Shown here piece by piece: positions 42,989 through 51,897 of a stretch of 64,000 nt of DNA (the stretch's first letter is position 1; each line of letters begins with the position of its first letter). The notes under the pieces are model-generated. The model saw nothing but the letters and a program-made list of their open reading frames with translations. It was not told the DNA's origin and did no database searches. This stretch comes from Sulfurimicrobium sp964384915 (lineage in GTDB: Bacteria; Pseudomonadota; Gammaproteobacteria; Burkholderiales; Sulfuricellaceae): NCBI GenBank assembly GCA_964384915.1, contig CAYLMA010000001.1, forward strand, positions 124,001-188,000, written 5' to 3'. The position numbers and the translations under genes were made by a program.

Positions 42989-45900
42989 GCCTGCCCGAAT
43001 TTTCCATTAAACGCCACGTGCTGGCGTTCATGCTATCAGCGGTGCTGGTGCTGTTCGGTTACATCAGCTACCAGCGCATCGGCATGGATCGCTTTCCCCA
43101 TATCGAGTTTCCCATCGTCTCGATCTCAACCACCCTGAAGGGCGCCAACCCCGACATCGTCGACGCCAGCGTCACCAACGTACTCGAAACGTCGATCAAC
43201 AGCGTGCCCGGCATCGAACACATCCAGTCCACCTCTTCGCCCGGCGTGTCGGTGATCAATATCACCTTCGGCCTGGACAAGAAAGTCGATGTCGCCTTCA
43301 ACGAGGTGCAGGCCAAGGTCAACCAGGTCTTGCGCCGTTTGCCCAAGGACGCCGACCCGCCCGTCGTCGCCAAGGTCGAGACCAATGCCATGCCGATCAT
43401 GTGGCTGGCGCTGCGCGGCGACCGCACCCAGCAGCAGCTCAACCAGTACGCCATCAACACCATCAAGAAGCGCCTGGAAACCATAGACGGCGTAGGCGAG
43501 GTGCGTCTGGGAGGGCGGCGCGACCGCACCATCCGGGTCAACCTGCTGCCGGCGAAAATGACCGCGCTCAAGATCACCGCGCAGGACATCAGCACCGCTT
43601 TTGCCACAGAGCACGTCCAGCTCGCCGGCGGTTTTCTGGTCGGCCAGAAGACCGAAAACCTGATCAAGCTCGACCTGGAATTCCATCGCCTCGACGATCT
43701 GGCGAAAATGATCGTTGCCTACCGCGACGGCGCGCCGGTGCGCCTCAAGGATATCGCCGAAGTCGAGGACGCCCTGGCCGATTACCGCCAGCTCGCGCGC
43801 TTCATGGGCAAGACCACCATCGGCCTGGGTATCGTCAAGGTGACCAACACCAATACCGTGGCGATTGTCGATGCGATCAAAAAACGCCTGGAAACCGAGA
43901 TCATCCCGCAACTGCCGCCGGGCATGACGCTGGACGTCGTCTCCAACGACGCAATCTTCATCCAGGAAATCGTCGATTCCCTGAAGGAGCACCTGATCGA
44001 GGGCACCCTGCTGGCGTCGCTGATCGTCTGGCTGTTCCTGCGCAGCATGCGCTCCACCCTGATCATCGCCACCGCCATCCCGGTGTCGCTGATGGGCGCG
44101 GTGGCGGTGATCTACTTCTTCGGCTACACCCTCAATTCTCTGACCATGCTCGCCCTGCTGCTGTTGATCGGCGTGGTGGTGGACGACGCCATCGTGGTTT
44201 TAGAGAATATATTCCGCCACCGCGAGGAAATCGACGCCGACCCGGTCACCGCAGCGGTCAACGGCAGCCGCGAAGTGATGTTCGCGGTGATCGCCGCAAC
44301 GCTGTCCCTGGTGTCGATTTTCGCGCCGGTGATTTTTCTCGGCGGCATCATCGGCCAGTTCTTCAAATCCTTCGCGGTGGTGGTGACCTTCGGCGTGCTG
44401 GTTTCCCTGTTCGTGTCGCTCACGCTGACGCCGATGCTGTGCTCGCGCTATCTCAAGGTGGAAAAGCAGCACGGGCGCATCTATTACCTCTTGGATCGTT
44501 TCTTTCACGGCATGGACAACCTCTACCGCTACCTGCTCGACAAGGCGCTGCGTCACCGCTGGAAGGTGGTGGCGCTGACCCTGGCGACCGTGGCGGCGAG
44601 CAGTTTTTTCTTCATCAACGTGGGCAAGACTTTCGTCCCAGAAGAGGACGAAGGCCGCTTCCTGATCAACCTGCGCACCCCGCTCGGCTCCAGCATCGAA
44701 TATACCGACACCCGTTTGCGCATGGTCGAGGAGCTGCTGTTCCGCCACAAGGAAATCGTCACCGAGTTCGCCCTGATCGGTCTCGGCAATGCGGGTCAGG
44801 TCAACCAGGCGATGGTGGTGGTGCGCATGGCGCCGCGCGGCGAGCGCAAGGTCAGACAGCAGGACGTCATTCCCGTGATCCGCAAGGAGCTGGCGCAAAT
44901 CCCCGGCGCGCGCGCGTTCGCAGCACCCTACCCGATGGTCGGCGGCCAGCGCGGCGAGCCCCTGCAGTTCGTGATCAACGGCCCCAATCTCGACGAAGTG
45001 GGACGCCTGGCCAAGACGCTGCAACAAAGCCTTTCGTCCGATCCCGGCCTGGGGCGCATGGACCTCGATTTGCAGCTCGACCTGCCGCAACTCGTCCTCG
45101 ATCCCGACCGCACCCGGATCGCCTCCGCGGGGCTGACGAGCCAGGACGTGGCGTTGGCGCTCAACATGCTCTCAGGCGGCGTGGACATCGCCAAGTTCAA
45201 CGACGTGCCGGGCGACGGCCAGCGCTACGATATCCGGGTCAAGGCCAAGGACGGCGAGTTCAGGCAGCCTTCCGACCTGAACAAGATTTACCTGCGTTCC
45301 CGCGATGGGTCGCTGGTGCGCCTGGATACCGTGGCGACCGTGAAGCAGACGCTGGGGCCCGCCGTGATCGGACGCCTCGACCTGCAATATGCCGCCACCT
45401 TCTACGGTACGCCCACCATCCCGCTCGGAGACGCGGTGAACAAGGTAAGAGCCGCCACTGCAGAAATGCTGCCGATGGGCTATAGCGTGAAAATGATCGG
45501 CCAGGCGGAAGAATTCGGCAAGACCGTGGAGTACATGGTCTTCGCCTTCTCCCTGGCGATGGTGCTGCTTTACATGGTGCTGGCGAGCCAGTTCAACTCC
45601 TTCATCCAGCCCTTCATCATCATGGTGGCGCAACCGCTTGCCATCATCGGCGGGGTGATGGCCTTGTGGCTGTTCGGCCACACCCTCAACATCTACTCGA
45701 TGATCGGCCTGGTGCTGCTGATCGGCCTGGTGGCGAAGAACTCGATCCTGCTGGTGGACCTCACCAACCAGCGGCGCAAAGACGGGAAAGGCATCGACGA
45801 GGCGCTATCCGAAGCCTGCCCGATCCGGATGCGGCCGGTGCTGATGACCTCGATGACGGTGATCCTGGCGCTGCTGCCGGCCGCGCTGGGCCTGGGCGCC

Positions 45901-46056
45901 GGCGCGGAAACCAACGGCCCGCTGGCGGTCGCGGTGATCGGCGGCATGATCACCTCGACCCTGCTCACCCTGGTGGTTGTGCCGGCGGTTTATTCGCTGG
46001 TGGAAGGCGGCATCGAACGCTGGCAGATGCGCCACCCGAAAATGGCGGAAGATTGA
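42985..46056 (+). CDS. RND efflux transporter permease, HAE1/AcrB-like family
   Basis: The 1023-residue inner membrane pump has twelve predicted TM helices in two halves with large periplasmic loops. The proton-relay aspartates are visible in TM4 (IGVVVDDAIVVLENIFRHREE), and TM10-11 contain LLIGLVAKNSILLVDLTNQRR. Such pumps export hydrophobic or amphiphilic compounds using the proton gradient; the substrate cannot be told. It is coupled to the adaptor by an ATGA overlap. Confidence 0.95.
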   Translation: MSLPEFSIKRHVLAFMLSAVLVLFGYISYQRIGMDRFPHIEFPIVSISTTLKGANPDIVDASVTNVLETSINSVPGIEHIQSTSSPGVSVINITFGLDKKVDVAFNEVQAKVNQVLRRLPKDADPPVVAKVETNAMPIMWLALRGDRTQQQLNQYAINTIKKRLETIDGVGEVRLGGRRDRTIRVNLLPAKMTALKITAQDISTAFATEHVQLAGGFLVGQKTENLIKLDLEFHRLDDLAKMIVAYRDGAPVRLKDIAEVEDALADYRQLARFMGKTTIGLGIVKVTNTNTVAIVDAIKKRLETEIIPQLPPGMTLDVVSNDAIFIQEIVDSLKEHLIEGTLLASLIVWLFLRSMRSTLIIATAIPVSLMGAVAVIYFFGYTLNSLTMLALLLLIGVVVDDAIVVLENIFRHREEIDADPVTAAVNGSREVMFAVIAATLSLVSIFAPVIFLGGIIGQFFKSFAVVVTFGVLVSLFVSLTLTPMLCSRYLKVEKQHGRIYYLLDRFFHGMDNLYRYLLDKALRHRWKVVALTLATVAASSFFFINVGKTFVPEEDEGRFLINLRTPLGSSIEYTDTRLRMVEELLFRHKEIVTEFALIGLGNAGQVNQAMVVVRMAPRGERKVRQQDVIPVIRKELAQIPGARAFAAPYPMVGGQRGEPLQFVINGPNLDEVGRLAKTLQQSLSSDPGLGRMDLDLQLDLPQLVLDPDRTRIASAGLTSQDVALALNMLSGGVDIAKFNDVPGDGQRYDIRVKAKDGEFRQPSDLNKIYLRSRDGSLVRLDTVATVKQTLGPAVIGRLDLQYAATFYGTPTIPLGDAVNKVRAATAEMLPMGYSVKMIGQAEEFGKTVEYMVFAFSLAMVLLYMVLASQFNSFIQPFIIMVAQPLAIIGGVMALWLFGHTLNIYSMIGLVLLIGLVAKNSILLVDLTNQRRKDGKGIDEALSEACPIRMRPVLMTSMTVILALLPAALGLGAGAETNGPLAVAVIGGMITSTLLTLVVVPAVYSLVEGGIERWQMRHPKMAED

Positions 46057-46072
46057 GCCGGGAAAAGCGATT

Positions 46073-46148
46073 AACCACGGGCACACGGGGAGCACGGGGT
46101 TAAATCTAAAACAAGCTTCTCCCTGTGCTCCCCGTGTGCCCCGTGGTT
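46073..46148. repeat. Inverted repeat of the ACCACGGGGCACACGGGG type
   Basis: AACCACGGGCACACGGGG (from 46073) pairs with CCCCGTGTGCCCCGTGGTT (to 46148) over about 27 positions, around a 22-base centre. It lies between convergent genes and may end both transcripts; a T-tract is lacking. Confidence 0.7.
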
Positions 46149-46165
46149 CAAGTGCCTTTCATTAG

Positions 46166-47881
46166 TCAGGACGAGCCGATCAGCTCGAAGCATACCCGGC
46201 CTTCCTGATTGCTGGTCATGGCCAGCCGATAACCTGCCTGCTGCGCCAGCCGCCCTGCCTGATACAGACCGACGCCCAGTCCATTATCAGACTTTACGGG
46301 GGTGCTGAGCACGCGACTTGCCAGATCGTCGCCCAGCGCGGCACCGTCATCGCACACGGTAAGACGGCCACCACCCTCACAGGAGAATCCGACCCGGATT
46401 CCCAAACCCCGCGCCACCTTGCGTTTTTCCAGCGCATTCTGCAGCAGGTTGTCCGCCACGCTATCGAACAGTTCTCCTGGAAGATGCACATGCTCTCCCT
46501 TGGTCATGCCGTAGGCTGCAAATTCAATCGTCTCCCCGGCGTAGCGCTGCTGCAATGCCTCCCACCACGCGCGTGCGGAAACGCGCTCCATTGCTTCCAC
46601 CACATTCACATTGGGCGATTTGAGCTTGTCCAGCGTCAGTTGCAGACGCTGCACGATCTGCGGCAACTGACGCTGCATCAGCGCCTGCAAGGCCTGCGCC
46701 TGCCCTGCGTCACTGCTTTCCACTGCTGCGCTTAGCGTTTTCATGGATTGCAGCAAGTTCTTGACGTCATGCGTCAGCCGCGCTCCGGTTTCGTAAATCG
46801 CCTGAGTGTACGCATTGTATTTCTGCTCCTGCTCGCGTTGCTTAGCCTCATAGAAATGCCCCAGCAACTGCGTCAGCAGCTTGACATGGAGAATCAGTGC
46901 CGGGCTCAAGGCCCAGCGCGTATAAAGCACCAAATGGACCTGGTGGAACGTGAACTCAACCGAGTGTTTTGAAGCCACGCCAAATTCGCCTCCACCCCCT
47001 GGCGCATGCCAGCGCCCGCCCGCCACCCAGGGCAAGGCAGCGATATCCTCCAGCGCCAGTTGCAGGAAACTCGCCGCATCGCCTTCCTGCTCGGCCAGGG
47101 CCGCGAGATTGCGCAGCCAGCGCTCGAAAGGCAAGCCCACGCTCAAAAGGTAGCGTGACATCAACTGGCCAACGCCGGCAAAGCCGCCATGTGGATTCCA
47201 CAGCCAGCTCAGGACAAACAAAACCCCGGCTATCCCCATCAGGGCCTGCGCCAGGGCCATGGGATAATCGCTCTTGCTGATCATCTTGACCGCGAAGCTG
47301 CCCAGCACCAGCACCACGACCAGCAGGAACAGCATCAGGCTGTAGAAGAAATCAACCGCATAGACAGGTTTGCTATTCTGCCGAGTTCCCGAAGCCGCAA
47401 CCAGAAGCGGCACCGCTACAAGCCCATAGCGCGCCATCAGAAGCAGGGCTGCATTGCCCTGGGTTTCGCCAAACAGATGCGGCACCACCCATAGCAAGAG
47501 CATGGACAGCAGGTACAGCAGGGCCAGCAGGTGGCCGATACGCTGACGGCGCCCGGCCATGCCCACCACATCGCCACCGACCAGGCCGACCAGAATGCCC
47601 AGCCACAAGGTAGCCGCCCACCAGCTGTGCCAGCACAGGATCAGCGCCCCCCCGCCCAGAAACACCAGCAACACATGGCTCGGGGAAAGCCTGTGTTCGC
47701 CGCGCCACATCGGCTGCCACAGGAGAAACAGCCCAAGATGCACCAGCAGGGCGGCGCTGGACCACCACACATCCACCCCCCAGGCCAGCGCCGCATGCAG
47801 GGACAGCAACAGGCCCGCCAGCAGCCAGTGCGGACGTTCGCTGCTCATGCGCTGCACCAAGGTGGAAATTATGCCGTTCAT
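46166..47881 (-). CDS. Membrane sensor histidine kinase with seven or more N-terminal helices
   Basis: The 571-residue protein has about eight TM helices in residues 15-270, a GAF-like region (about 280-380), and a kinase core with phospho-His in THDVKNLLQS and a HATPase with DNLLQNALEKR, CDDGAALGDD and LGVGLYQAGRL. It resembles PrsK-type kinases of exosortase systems in layout but is shorter, and no PEP-CTERM or exosortase gene is seen. No response regulator is adjacent. The ATG at 47881 follows AGGGA; a longer frame would begin inside the MITE-like repeat and is rejected. Confidence 0.85.
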   Translation of the reverse strand: MNGIISTLVQRMSSERPHWLLAGLLLSLHAALAWGVDVWWSSAALLVHLGLFLLWQPMWRGEHRLSPSHVLLVFLGGGALILCWHSWWAATLWLGILVGLVGGDVVGMAGRRQRIGHLLALLYLLSMLLLWVVPHLFGETQGNAALLLMARYGLVAVPLLVAASGTRQNSKPVYAVDFFYSLMLFLLVVVLVLGSFAVKMISKSDYPMALAQALMGIAGVLFVLSWLWNPHGGFAGVGQLMSRYLLSVGLPFERWLRNLAALAEQEGDAASFLQLALEDIAALPWVAGGRWHAPGGGGEFGVASKHSVEFTFHQVHLVLYTRWALSPALILHVKLLTQLLGHFYEAKQREQEQKYNAYTQAIYETGARLTHDVKNLLQSMKTLSAAVESSDAGQAQALQALMQRQLPQIVQRLQLTLDKLKSPNVNVVEAMERVSARAWWEALQQRYAGETIEFAAYGMTKGEHVHLPGELFDSVADNLLQNALEKRKVARGLGIRVGFSCEGGGRLTVCDDGAALGDDLASRVLSTPVKSDNGLGVGLYQAGRLAQQAGYRLAMTSNQEGRVCFELIGSS

Positions 47882-47897
47882 GGGCGTCCCTATAAAA

Positions 47898-47980
47898 TAT
47901 TGATCCGGCACATTTTATTCCGGACTGTAGGTCGGCATTTAGGCCGACATGTCGGGCTGAAGCCCGACCTACATTCACGG
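47898..47980. repeat. MITE-like palindromic repeat, copy 3
   Basis: TATTGATCCGGCACATTTTAT on the left matches the left end of copy 2, and the core GTAGGTCGGC...GCCGACATGTCGGGCTGAAGCCCGACCTAC is a double palindrome. The right end (ACGGATAATTCG) is more diverged. It lies directly before the kinase gene. The rest of the spacer to 48157 shows no gene. Confidence 0.8.
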
Positions 47981-48157
47981 ATAATTCGTTCCATATCAAT
48001 AATGCGAAGAATTGGAAGCGTCAAAACATGCCGCTGCCAATTCTAACACTCTGCCTCCCTAGCAAAAGAATGACGAGCCATCAACACAGGCGTCGAGCAC
48101 TCAACACACGAAATCGGTTTTTCGCGCCAAAACCCCCACGGCAACGACCAATATGGC

Positions 48158-48173
48158 TGGCACGGAAATTGCA
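48158..48173 (+). promoter_or_regulatory. Consensus sigma-54 promoter before a pilin-like gene
   Basis: TGGCACGGAAATTGCA matches TGGCACG-N4-TTGCW at every position, 44 bases before the ATG at 48218. An enhancer-binding activator such as PilR would be required; none is in the window. Confidence 0.85.
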
Positions 48174-48217
48174 ATGCCAATGACACAAGACATCCAGTTC
48201 AAGCAAGGAACATAAAA

Positions 48218-48877
48218 ATGAAAACTCAACAAGGCGGTTTCACCCTGATCGAGATCGCCATCGTGCTGGTGATCATCGGCCTGATTCTGGGCGGCGTCCT
48301 GAAGGGGCAGGAACTGATCACCCAGGCAAAAATCAGGAACGTGGCGAACGATTTCAACGGCATCTCCGCCGCCTACTATTCCTACCAGGACCGCTATCGC
48401 GCCATGCCGGGCGACGACCCCAATGCCGCGGGGAGGTGGACGTCGAGCAAGAGTGGCGACGGCAATGCCGTGATCAAGGGAACATTTGATGCCACCCCCG
48501 CCGCCGAAACCCCGGCAGTGGGCGAGGAATCCAACCTGTTCTGGCAGCACCTGCGGCTTGCCGGCCTGGTGGCAGGGCCGACCGCCGGCGCGGGGAGCGG
48601 CAACCCGCCGCAAAATGCCGTGGGTGGCGTCTCTGGCGTGCAAAGCGCAGCTGCCGAAACCACTCTGGGACTAAACGGTTTGATTATTTGCTCGTCAAAT
48701 TTGCCTGGCAAAGTGGCAAATGCGATCGACAGCCAGTTTGACGATGGCAAACCCAATAGCGGCCAGGTACGAGCCGTGACACAACAAGCGTCACCGTTAC
48801 CGGCAACAGTTCCTGAAGCCCTTAAAAATTATATTGATGATGGCGGCACGATCTATGTTGTTTGCAAAAACATGTAG
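48218..48877 (+). CDS. Prepilin-type N-terminal methylation protein (pseudopilin-like)
   Basis: The 219-residue protein has a prepilin signal: leader ending in Gly7, then FTLIEIAIVLVIIGLILGGVLKG, with Glu12 at mature position 5. The rest is a globular, Gly/Ala-rich domain with a cysteine pair (IICSSN and VVCKNM) that could form a disulfide. It is longer than PilA and differs from it after the helix, so it may be a minor pilin or a pseudopilin of another secretion line. It has its own sigma-54 promoter and a terminator. Confidence 0.85.
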   Translation: MKTQQGGFTLIEIAIVLVIIGLILGGVLKGQELITQAKIRNVANDFNGISAAYYSYQDRYRAMPGDDPNAAGRWTSSKSGDGNAVIKGTFDATPAAETPAVGEESNLFWQHLRLAGLVAGPTAGAGSGNPPQNAVGGVSGVQSAAAETTLGLNGLIICSSNLPGKVANAIDSQFDDGKPNSGQVRAVTQQASPLPATVPEALKNYIDDGGTIYVVCKNM

Positions 48878-48895
48878 CCATAATTGACGCATGAT

Positions 48896-48922
48896 AAAAG
48901 CCCGCCTTGCGCGGGCTTTTTA
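48896..48922 (+). terminator. Rho-independent terminator after the pilin-like gene
   Basis: AAAAGCCCGC, a CTTGC loop, GCGGGCTTTTTA, starting 19 bases after the stop. Confidence 0.93.
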
Positions 48923-49029
48923 TTGCACAAACCCTCAAGCATCAATGACAGTGCAAATCTGGCTCCATCACCCAAACATATTGATTTGTACGGCTAGTTG
49001 CCGTATATTTTCAGCAGGAGGATATTGCC

Positions 49030-49299
49030 ATGTCTACAGCCCGCCTCGAAGCCCGGATCAGTACCGATCTGCACGCCATGCTCAAGCGCGCAGCCGAGAT
49101 TCAAGGACGCACCATGACTGACTTCGTGGTGTCCGCCGTACAGGATGCCGCGCAACGTGCCATCGAACAGGCCGAAGTCATCCGGCTAAGTTTGGCCGAT
49201 CAGGAGTGTTTTGCGCAGGCGCTGCTGTCGCCGCCGCAACCCGCACCGGCCTTGGAGCGCGCTTTCGCCCGTCGTCGCAAGCTGGTGAGCGCCGAGTGA
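49030..49299 (+). CDS. DUF1778 antitoxin (TacA-like, ribbon-helix-helix)
   Basis: The 89-residue protein opens with a ribbon-helix-helix domain (TARLEARISTDLHAMLKRAAEIQGRTMTDFVVSA), then a toxin-binding tail (LSLADQECFAQALLSPP) typical of DUF1778 antitoxins. AGGAGG is seven bases before the ATG. It overlaps the acetyltransferase gene by four bases (GTGA). It should neutralise the toxin and repress the operon. Confidence 0.9.
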   Translation: MSTARLEARISTDLHAMLKRAAEIQGRTMTDFVVSAVQDAAQRAIEQAEVIRLSLADQECFAQALLSPPQPAPALERAFARRRKLVSAE

Positions 49300-49817
49300 G
49301 TAACGCGCCGTTTCATGTTGTACCACTCGAAACGGCGCATGACCGCACACTGTTCAACAGCGGATCCGATCCGCTGGATGCTTATTTTCGGCAACAGGTA
49401 ACGCAAGACATTCGCCGCAGGGTAACCGCATGTTTTGTCGCGCTTACACGCGAGCAGCGCATCACGGGCTACTACACTCTGGCATCGGCAAGCCTGCTGC
49501 TGTCCGATCTTCCGGCCAACATTGGAAAGAAGCTGCCGCGCCACCCCTCCGTGCCTGCGGTGCGCATGGGCCGCCTGGCGGTCGATCAGAACTTCAAAGG
49601 GCAGGGCCTCGGGGGTGCGCTTCTGGCCGATGCGCTTGATCGTGCCATTCGTTCTGAAATAGCAGCCTATGCCTTGCTAGTCGACGCGAAGGATGAACGG
49701 GCCGCAGCCTTCTATCGGCATCACGGCTTTATTGCATTGCCGGACGCGCCGCTGACCCTGCTCCTGCCGCTGGCGACAGTACGCGAGTCGACTCTGACTA
49801 TCCCTGTAACAACCTGA
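49296..49817 (+). CDS. GNAT-family acetyltransferase toxin (TacT/AtaT-like)
   Basis: From the GTG at 49296 the product has 173 residues. It is a GNAT fold with the acetyl-CoA loop DQNFKGQGLGGALLADAL and AAAFYRHHGFIAL near the end. Paired with a DUF1778 antitoxin, such enzymes acetylate aminoacyl-tRNAs and stop translation. The longer frame to 49206 would overlap the antitoxin and is not needed. Its 3' end overlaps the convergent antiporter gene by 20 bases. Confidence 0.9.
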   Translation: MSNAPFHVVPLETAHDRTLFNSGSDPLDAYFRQQVTQDIRRRVTACFVALTREQRITGYYTLASASLLLSDLPANIGKKLPRHPSVPAVRMGRLAVDQNFKGQGLGGALLADALDRAIRSEIAAYALLVDAKDERAAAFYRHHGFIALPDAPLTLLLPLATVRESTLTIPVTT

Positions 49818-51774
49818 TTTCCGCCAGCGCCAGGTTTTCCGCCGCGCCCAGCAGCACCACCACATCCCCCGCCATCAGTTTCATTTCTGGAGAAGGCTCC
49901 ACGCCGCGGATGCCTCTGCGGCGAATCGCCGTCACCTCCACCAGCAGATCATCCAGTTGCAATTCGGCCAGGCTCTTGCCTATGGAAGCAGCCTTGTCAC
50001 CCAGCGCCACCGAGACGAGACGGGGCTGTTCGTGTTCTTCCAGTCCGGCTTCGGCTTCGCTGCGGAATACGCCGCGGAACAGGCCGTAGCGCTGCGAACG
50101 CACTTCGCGGATGCGCCGCAGCACGTGCGCCAAGGGCACGCCCAGCAGCATCAGTGCATGGGAGGCCAGCATCAGGGAGCCTTCCAGCACTTCCGGCACC
50201 ACTTCCGCCGCGCCGGCCTGCTGCAGCAGATCCAGGTCGGAATCGTCCAGGGTGCGCACCACCACCGGCAAATCGGGGCGAAGCTCGTGAACCTGGTGCA
50301 GCACCTTGAGGGCGGAAACCGTGTCGGCATAGGAAACCACCACTGCACGGGCACGCTGCAAGCCCGCCGCCATTAATACCTCGCGCCTGCTGGCATCGCC
50401 GTACACCACGTTCTCGCCGGCGGCGGCAGCGGCGCGCACCCGCTGCGGGTCGAGATCCAGGGCGAAGAAGGGAATCCCTTCCAGGTCCAGGAAACGCGAC
50501 AGGTTCTGGCCGCTGCGGCCATAGCCGCAGACGATCACATGGCCTTCCTTGCCCGCGCTCTTGACCACGATGTCATGCAGTTCCAGCGCCCGGTAATTCC
50601 AGTCGTTGCGGCACAAGCGCGCCACGATCGCGGCGCTGTGATGCAGAAGAAAAGGCGCTGCGACCATGGAAAGCAGCATCGCCGCCAGGATGATCTGCGC
50701 CACGAGCGGAGGCACCAGCCCGCCGCCATTGGCAAGCGCCATCAGGACAAAGCCGAATTCACCCGCCTGGGCAAGGAACAGCCCGGCGCGCAGCGACACG
50801 CTGACGTCGTGGCGAAAGAGGCGGCTCAAGAGGGCGATTATCGCGCCTTTCCCCAGGACCAGGACCAACAGCGCCAGCGCCACCCAGCCCAGATTAGCCG
50901 CGACGACCTTCATGTCCAGCAGCATCCCTACGGTGACGAAAAACAGCCCCAGCAGGACATCGCGGAAAGGCTGAATGTCGGCTTCCACCTGGTAGCGGTA
51001 TTCCGTTTCGGAAATCAGCATCCCCGCGAGGAACGCCCCCAAGGCAAGGGAAAGCCCCGCCAGGCCGGTCAGGTAGGCCAGCCCGAGCGTCACCAGCAGC
51101 ACATTGAGCATGAACAGTTCGGACGATTTGTGCCGCGCCACCCAGTGAAACCAGCGGCGCATCAGGCTCTGTCCGAAATAGAGCAGGATTATCAGCAGCA
51201 CCACCGCCTTAAGGAAAGCCGCGCCTACCGCTCCGGCCAGGTCTCCGCCGCTGGCGGACAGGGCCGGAATCAGGATCAACAGGGGTACCACCGCCAGGTC
51301 CTGGAACAGCAGCACGCCGATCACCAGCAGCCCATGGCGCGACTGGAGCTCGAGGCGCTCTGCCATCATCTTGCTGACAATGGCAGTGGATGACATGGAC
51401 AGCACGCCGCCCAGCGCCACGCCCGCCTGCCAGGAAAGCCCGGACAGCATGGCTGCCGCCAGCACCAGCGCCAGTGTCACCATCACCTGCGCGCCCCCCA
51501 GGCCGAATACCACGCCACGCATGGCTTTCAGTTGCGGCAGGCTGAATTCCAGGCCGATGCTGAACATCAGGAACACCACGCCGAATTCGGCCAGGTAGCG
51601 GGTTTCTTCCGTATCGGGAATCCACCCCAAGGCATGAGGACCCGCCACCATGCCCACCAGCAGGTAGGCCAAGAGGGGCGGCAGGCGCAGGCTGCGGAAC
51701 AGCGCTACCGCGAAAACGGCGGCGCCGAGCAGAACCAGTACGGCCTGAAGGGTGGTTGGGGCGTCATGCGGCAT
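49798..51774 (-). CDS. CPA2-family monovalent cation:proton antiporter (KefB/YbaL-like)
   Basis: The 658-residue protein has a Na/H exchanger domain of about twelve helices (residues 1-385), a TrkA-N (RCK) nucleotide-binding domain (HVIVCGYGRSGQNLSRFLD, about 410-525), and a TrkA-C domain at the end. This is the layout of KefB/KefC and YbaL potassium efflux systems. The start could be ATG at 51774 or 51786, or TTG at 51807; 51774 is chosen for the GAGGA upstream and the start of the first helix. No KefF/KefG-type ancillary subunit is nearby. Confidence 0.9.
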   Translation of the reverse strand: MPHDAPTTLQAVLVLLGAAVFAVALFRSLRLPPLLAYLLVGMVAGPHALGWIPDTEETRYLAEFGVVFLMFSIGLEFSLPQLKAMRGVVFGLGGAQVMVTLALVLAAAMLSGLSWQAGVALGGVLSMSSTAIVSKMMAERLELQSRHGLLVIGVLLFQDLAVVPLLILIPALSASGGDLAGAVGAAFLKAVVLLIILLYFGQSLMRRWFHWVARHKSSELFMLNVLLVTLGLAYLTGLAGLSLALGAFLAGMLISETEYRYQVEADIQPFRDVLLGLFFVTVGMLLDMKVVAANLGWVALALLVLVLGKGAIIALLSRLFRHDVSVSLRAGLFLAQAGEFGFVLMALANGGGLVPPLVAQIILAAMLLSMVAAPFLLHHSAAIVARLCRNDWNYRALELHDIVVKSAGKEGHVIVCGYGRSGQNLSRFLDLEGIPFFALDLDPQRVRAAAAAGENVVYGDASRREVLMAAGLQRARAVVVSYADTVSALKVLHQVHELRPDLPVVVRTLDDSDLDLLQQAGAAEVVPEVLEGSLMLASHALMLLGVPLAHVLRRIREVRSQRYGLFRGVFRSEAEAGLEEHEQPRLVSVALGDKAASIGKSLAELQLDDLLVEVTAIRRRGIRGVEPSPEMKLMAGDVVVLLGAAENLALAEIRLLQG

Positions 51775-51897
51775 GAAACTGGGCATCCTCGAAATCGCTA
51801 CTGACAAATCGGCACAGCTTTATCCCTTGTGCGTTCGGCCTTATACTATCATGACTTTATTTACACGCCGGTCGAGCCACGCTCTCCGGCCAATCCG

